Source of the DNA: Streptomyces sp. SCSIO 75703
GTDB lineage: Bacteria > Actinomycetota > Actinomycetes > Streptomycetales > Streptomycetaceae
DNA length: 64,000 nucleotides
NCBI RefSeq assembly: GCF_036607905.1
Contig: NZ_CP144555.1
Span: 6,696,001 to 6,760,000, forward strand
Direction of reading: 5' to 3'
In this document: positions 60,028 to 64,000 of the stretch, one piece after another
Position numbering within the stretch: position 1 is the stretch's first letter
Layout of the letters: each line of letters starts with the position of its first letter
Program-made: the position numbers and the translations under genes
Notes under the pieces: model-generated
Seen by the model: only the letters and a program-made list of their open reading frames with translations
What the model was told of the DNA's origin: nothing
Databases searched by the model: none

Positions 60028-62310
60028 ATGACCGAAGACCTCCTGCCCTGCCTCGGCCGCTGGCGCCTGTGGGAACAGTTCGCCCTGCGCGGCCCCGGCT
60101 TCCCCGCCGACGGGGTGCTGCGGCTGGCCCCGCCCGGACTGGCCGAGGCCGCCGACACGCTCGACGCGGACGCCCCCCTCGACGGCGCCCGCTGGGAGGA
60201 CTTCTCCCGGCTCTTCGCCGACGCCGCCGTGGAGACCGCGCACACCCTCCAGGACATCGCCCGCACCCCGTCCTTCCGCAAGGCCGTGGCCTGGCAGAAC
60301 CGCCCGGTGCTCACCTCGGGCATCGCGCCGTTCCTGCGGTGGACGCCCGGCGTGGACAAGCGCAGCAGCATGCCCCGCCAGCGCGAGGAACTGGTCGCCC
60401 ACTACTGGCAGCGGTTCTGCGTCAAGAACGACACCATCGGCTTCTTCGGCCCCGTCGGCTGGGGCCGCTGGGACGCCACAACCTCCGGCGCCGCCCTCGG
60501 CACGGGCACCGGACTGGTCGCCGAGTCCACCGTCTACTGGGCGAGCTGGGGCATCGACGCGCTCGCCAGGACCCTGGACGCCGACCCCGGCCTGCGGGAG
60601 TGGATCGCTCCCCGCCGGGTGCCCTTCCTCACGGTGGACGGCCGACGGGTCCGCGTGCCCGGCAGGCCGCCGGTGACGGTCCCCGCCGAGACCGCCGCCG
60701 TCCTCGCGCTGTGCGACGGCGTCCGCCCGGCACGGGCGATCACCGCGGCGCTCCCGGACCACGACGTGCCCGCCGTACTCGCCGACCTGGTCGCCCGCCG
60801 CTGGGTGACCTGGCGCCTGGAGGTCCCCGCGGGCACGCACCCGGACCGGGACCTGCGGGCCTGGCTGGAGACCGTCGGCGCGCCCGGCCCGCGCCGGCGG
60901 GGCATCGCCGCGCTGGACCGGCTGGAACGGGGACGCGCGGCGGTGGCGGACGCCCGCGACGCGGACGCGCTGGTCGGCGCGATGACCGGCCTGGAGCGGG
61001 ACTTCACCGAGCTGACCGACACCGCCGCCGTCCGGGAGAAGTCCGCGTCGACCGCGCCGTGCCGGGCGCTGGTGTACCACGACTCCCGGCGGTCCGCGAC
61101 GGCCCGCCTCGGACCCGGGGTGCTGGAGGCCCTGCGCCCGCTGCGGCTGCTGATGGACAGCGCCGGATGGCTCACCTCACGGCTCGCCGCCGCGCTGCGC
61201 ACCGGCATGCGTCCGGTGTACGCACGCCTCGCCGCCGAGGGCCCGGTCGACCTGGCCGCCTTCTGGTTCGCGTGCCTGCCCGTGCTGCACGGCCCCGTGC
61301 GCGCCGCCGCGGACGACCTCCAGGCGGAGTTCACCGCCCTGTGGGGGAGCGTCCTCGCCGTCCCCGGGGGCGCCCGCCGGGTGGACGTCCGCTCCGCGGA
61401 CATCGAGACCGCCGTGCGGGAACGGTTCCCCGGCGCGGGCGGCTGGACGGCGGCCCGCTACCTCAGCCCGGACGTCATGATCGCCGCCGACGGCACCGAG
61501 GCGGTGGCCCGCGGCGACTTCACCCTCGTCCTCGGCGAACTCCACCTGGCCGCCAACACGCTGGGCGCCTCCCTCTTCACCCACCAGCACCCGGACGCCG
61601 GCGAACTGCTCCGCCTCACCGACCGCGACCACCCCGGCCCGCGCCTGATGCCGCTGCTCCCCAAGGAGCACCGCGCACGGCTGTCCACCCGGGTCCGGCA
61701 CACACTGGTACGGCCCCAGGACTACCAGGTCGCCCTCACCGACTTCACCGCGGACCCCACCCGCCCGCGGGCCGTACGCAGCGCCGACGCCGTCGTGGAG
61801 GACCACGGCGGCGACCTCGTCGTCCGGCTCCCGGACGGTGCCGTGTTCCCGGTCACGGACGTCTTCTCGCACGTCCTGACGACCCTGTCGATGGACCTCT
61901 TCCGTCTCCTGCCCCAAGGCGACCACACCCCACGCGTCACCATCGACCGCATGACCGTGGCCCGGGAGACCTGGCGACTGCCCGCGGCGGGGGCCGCCTT
62001 CGCCGACGACAAGGACGAGGCCCGCCGCTTCGTCCGCGCCCGCCGCTGGCGCGCCCGGCTCGGCCTGCCCCGGTACGTCTTCGTCGTCTCGCCGTCCGAG
62101 TCCCGGCCGTTCTACGTGGACTTCGACAGCCCCGTCTACGTCACCATCCTCGCCAAGGCACTGCGCCGGCTCGCCCGCCGGGACCCCCGGGGCACGGTCA
62201 CGTTCACGGAGATGCTGCCCACCCCGGAGCAGACCTGGCTGCGCGACGACGCGGGCCGCCGGTACACCGCGGAACTGCGCTTCGTCGCCTTCGACACGGC
62301 ACCGGCCTGA
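60028..62310 (+). CDS. LanB N-domain-like protein (tRNA-dependent, PEARL-size), copy 2
   Basis: 760 aa, a paralogue of the product of 54634-56958 with the same blocks in the same order and the same lack of an elimination domain. GAGGAGA lies 8 nt before the ATG. Between the shared blocks the two proteins diverge strongly, mostly in the middle third (about 230-480), so they probably have different substrates or tRNAs. A strong hairpin follows and marks the end of the biosynthetic region. Confidence 0.85.
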   Translation: MTEDLLPCLGRWRLWEQFALRGPGFPADGVLRLAPPGLAEAADTLDADAPLDGARWEDFSRLFADAAVETAHTLQDIARTPSFRKAVAWQNRPVLTSGIAPFLRWTPGVDKRSSMPRQREELVAHYWQRFCVKNDTIGFFGPVGWGRWDATTSGAALGTGTGLVAESTVYWASWGIDALARTLDADPGLREWIAPRRVPFLTVDGRRVRVPGRPPVTVPAETAAVLALCDGVRPARAITAALPDHDVPAVLADLVARRWVTWRLEVPAGTHPDRDLRAWLETVGAPGPRRRGIAALDRLERGRAAVADARDADALVGAMTGLERDFTELTDTAAVREKSASTAPCRALVYHDSRRSATARLGPGVLEALRPLRLLMDSAGWLTSRLAAALRTGMRPVYARLAAEGPVDLAAFWFACLPVLHGPVRAAADDLQAEFTALWGSVLAVPGGARRVDVRSADIETAVRERFPGAGGWTAARYLSPDVMIAADGTEAVARGDFTLVLGELHLAANTLGASLFTHQHPDAGELLRLTDRDHPGPRLMPLLPKEHRARLSTRVRHTLVRPQDYQVALTDFTADPTRPRAVRSADAVVEDHGGDLVVRLPDGAVFPVTDVFSHVLTTLSMDLFRLLPQGDHTPRVTIDRMTVARETWRLPAAGAAFADDKDEARRFVRARRWRARLGLPRYVFVVSPSESRPFYVDFDSPVYVTILAKALRRLARRDPRGTVTFTEMLPTPEQTWLRDDAGRRYTAELRFVAFDTAPA
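60319..60474 (+). repeat. 156-bp near-identical block, copy 2
   Basis: Partner of 54934-55089; the single mismatch is a third-position change in the Pro codon of TPGVDK. Confidence 0.9.
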
Positions 62311-62315
62311 CCGAG

Positions 62316-62362
62316 GGCCCCCGCCGTGCCCGGCGTGTCCGGGCCGGTGGGCGGCGGGGGCC
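62316..62362 (+). terminator. Terminator of the LanB/A/PCP operon
   Basis: Perfect 11-bp arms GGCCCCCGCCG (62316-62326) and CGGCGGGGGCC (62352-62362) around a 25-nt loop, starting 5 bp after the stop codon. Confidence 0.7.
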
Positions 62363-62384
62363 GCAACGAAGGGCGCACCCGCAC

Positions 62385-62416
62385 CGGGCCCGGGACGGCT
62401 GCCCGCCCCGGGCCCG
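62385..62416. terminator. Second hairpin in the convergent gap
   Basis: CGGGCCCGGG and CCCGGGCCCG arms with a 12-nt loop. It adds to the termination between the two convergent genes. Confidence 0.55.
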
Positions 62417-62549
62417 AAGCGCGTCACGCGGGGGACTGGACGTCGTGATCCGGCACGAGACGACGGACGTCGGAGCGCGGGCACCGGGAGCGGGGTGCCG
62501 GCCTCCCCGTCGCCGGCACCACCGGAAACGGTCCGTCGGCCGCCGACGC

Positions 62550-62577
62550 GCGGCCCGCGCCGTGACGCGCGGGCCGC
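62550..62577. terminator. Hairpin at the 3' side of the aldehyde dehydrogenase gene
   Basis: GCGGCCCGCG and CGCGGGCCGC arms with an 8-nt loop, 11 bp beyond the leftward ALDH stop codon. Confidence 0.65.
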
Positions 62578-62588
62578 CACGCGCCGCC

Positions 62589-64000
62589 TCACCTCGACCG
62601 TGGCTCGAGCACGCCGTCGACGAGTCGGGTGACACCCAGAGGGTTCTCCGCCCGCAGTTCCTCGGGCAGGAGGGCGTCGGGGAACGACTGGTAACAGACA
62701 GGACGGAGCCAGCGCTCGATCGCGAGGGTCCCGACACTGGTCGTACCGGGGGAGGAGGACGCGGGCCACGGGCCGCCGTGCACCATGGCGTGGCAGACCT
62801 CGACCCCCGTCGGCCAGCCTCCCCACAGGATGCGCCCCGCCCGCTCCTCCAGCACCGGCAGCAGCCGTTGGGCCGTGGCGAGGTCGGCGTCGGTCCCGTG
62901 CACCGTGGCCGTCAACTGCCCCTCGGCGCGTTCGAGCAGTGCGAGGAGCTCGTCCGTACCGGACCACCGCACGACGAGTCCGGCGGCACCGAAGACCTCG
63001 TGGGAGAGCCGTTCGTGCGCGAGGTAGGCCGCCGCGTCGCATTCCAGGACCACGGGGCCCGGCGCGTACGGGCTCTGGCCGGGCGGCCCCTGTGCCACCA
63101 CCGAGACCCCCTCGGTGGCCGCCCACCGCGCCACGCCCTCGACGCGGCTCTCGGCGATGCCCGGGGTGAGCATGACCTGTCCCGTGGAGCCGGCCACGGC
63201 CTGGGCCACGGCCCTGCGGAAGGCGTCGCCCGCGTCGCCCGCGGGCAGCAGCAGAAGGCCCGGATTCGTGCAGAACTGACCCGCGCCGCTGGTCAGCGAC
63301 TCCACGTACGCGGTGGCGAGCGACACCGGGTCGGCCAGGGCACCGTCGAGGACGATCACCGGGTTGATCGCCGACATCTCGGCGTGGACGGGTATGGGCA
63401 CGGGCCGGGTGTTCGCCTCCTCGACCAGCGCGAGCCCGCCGGCCCGGGAGCCGGTGAACCCGACGGCCGCGATCCGCGGGTCTCGCACCAGTGCTCGGCC
63501 CACCTCGGGGGCACGGCCGACGAGTAGGGAGAAGACCCCGGCGGGCATGCCGGTGCGCTCGGCGGCAGCGGTGAGAGCACGCGCGAGGAGTTCGCACGTG
63601 CCCGGGTGGGCCGGGTGCGCCTTGGCCACGACCGGACAGCCCGCGGCGAGAGCCGACGCGGTGTCGCCGCCGGCCACGGAGAACGCCAGCGGGAAGTTGC
63701 TCGCACCGAAGACGGCCACGGGACCGACGGGGATGCCGCGCAGGCGAAGATCGGGCCGGGGGAGCGGCCGGCGCCCGGGGAGGGCGGGATCGACGCGTAC
63801 GCCGAGCGCGTCCCCGCCTCGGACGAGGGCGGCGAACATGCGCAACTGCCCGCAGGTGCGGCCACGTTCGCCGGTCAGACGGCCGAGAGGAAGTCCGGAC
63901 TCACTCGCGGCCAGGTGCAGGAGGTCGTCGCCCATCGCCTCGATTTCCTCCGCGCAGGCGTCGAGGAACGCGGCCCGCCGGTGTGCGGGCAGGGCGCGGT
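62589..64000 (-). CDS. NADP-type aldehyde dehydrogenase (2-oxoglutarate semialdehyde dehydrogenase-like), 5' end cut off
   Basis: The reading frame stays open to the right edge: the last bases encode ALPAHRRAAFLDACAEEIEA before an internal Met, a usual ALDH segment, so the start lies outside. Visible motifs are VFGASNFPLAFSVAGGDTASALAAGCPVVAKAHPAHPG, FTGSRAGG, the base in VHAEMSAINPV and the catalytic Cys in SGAGQFCTNPG. This AMS-NP variant is typical of 2,5-dioxovalerate/alpha-ketoglutaric semialdehyde dehydrogenases. It is probably a flanking sugar-acid catabolism gene, not part of the peptide cluster. Confidence 0.88.
   Translation of the reverse strand, partial: RALPAHRRAAFLDACAEEIEAMGDDLLHLAASESGLPLGRLTGERGRTCGQLRMFAALVRGGDALGVRVDPALPGRRPLPRPDLRLRGIPVGPVAVFGASNFPLAFSVAGGDTASALAAGCPVVAKAHPAHPGTCELLARALTAAAERTGMPAGVFSLLVGRAPEVGRALVRDPRIAAVGFTGSRAGGLALVEEANTRPVPIPVHAEMSAINPVIVLDGALADPVSLATAYVESLTSGAGQFCTNPGLLLLPAGDAGDAFRRAVAQAVAGSTGQVMLTPGIAESRVEGVARWAATEGVSVVAQGPPGQSPYAPGPVVLECDAAAYLAHERLSHEVFGAAGLVVRWSGTDELLALLERAEGQLTATVHGTDADLATAQRLLPVLEERAGRILWGGWPTGVEVCHAMVHGGPWPASSSPGTTSVGTLAIERWLRPVCYQSFPDALLPEELRAENPLGVTRLVDGVLEPRSR

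Overview
The window comes from a high-GC actinomycete, almost certainly a Streptomyces: third codon positions are nearly all G or C, GTG starts and 4-base ATGA/GTGA overlaps are common, several genes look leaderless, and the protein families (LAL regulators, HelR, MbtH, SLC45-like MFS, lone FGE) are typical of the genus. I see no tRNA, rRNA, CRISPR array or complete insertion sequence.

Left part (1-12.5 kb). The first bases hold the start of a leftward gene behind a small ORF and a promoter carrying two 16-bp ATACCC...GGGTAT dyads, which look like metal-sensor (CsoR-like) operators. Then comes a catabolic island: a leftward operon of lactone oxidase, PLP aldolase/deaminase and GH1 beta-glucosidase; a TetR regulator; a secreted amidohydrolase with a discoidin domain; and a leftward operon of MFS transporter, CxPxR sulfatase and its formylglycine-generating enzyme. 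Three promoters share one operator (consensus CTTGGWCNNNNGWCCAAG) laid over or next to the -35 box, so the TetR protein probably controls the whole island.

Middle part (12.9-25.1 kb). A rightward operon encodes a flavin reductase, an NAD(P)H:FMN reductase-like protein, an HMG-CoA-lyase-like enzyme, a class III CoA-transferase, a stand-alone AceE-like E1 and a NUDIX protein. An AraC regulator and an aldehyde dehydrogenase plus RutA-like flavin monooxygenase pair follow, separated by strong terminators. This reads as an oxygenase-to-acyl-CoA degradation route of unknown substrate. A TetR gene beside the remnant of an MFS gene closes this part.

Right part (25.2-64 kb). A HelR-type RNA polymerase recycling helicase precedes a biosynthetic region of about 35 kb. 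Two NRPSs (C-A-T-C-A-T and C-A-T-C-A-T-TE; the third A domain carries the exact threonine code), a P450 and an MFS exporter form a rightward unit, followed by a leftward LAL regulator. Then come a leftward LanM-like synthetase with intact dehydratase motifs but no cyclase zinc ligands or catalytic His, a 64-aa Gly-Gly peptide with one Cys, two phosphorylation-independent LuxR regulators, a peptidase E, and a PPTase/MbtH pair. A second rightward operon encodes a LanB N-domain (PEARL-size) protein, a free adenylation domain, a threonine-dehydratase-like PLP enzyme and a free carrier protein; a second, paralogous LanB-like gene follows. The likely logic is that the free A/PCP/PLP set makes and loads a building block, the NRPSs assemble a short peptide, and the tRNA-dependent LanB-like proteins and LanM add ribosomal-peptide chemistry. 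This mixture is the most unusual feature of the window. The window ends inside a leftward NADP-type aldehyde dehydrogenase.
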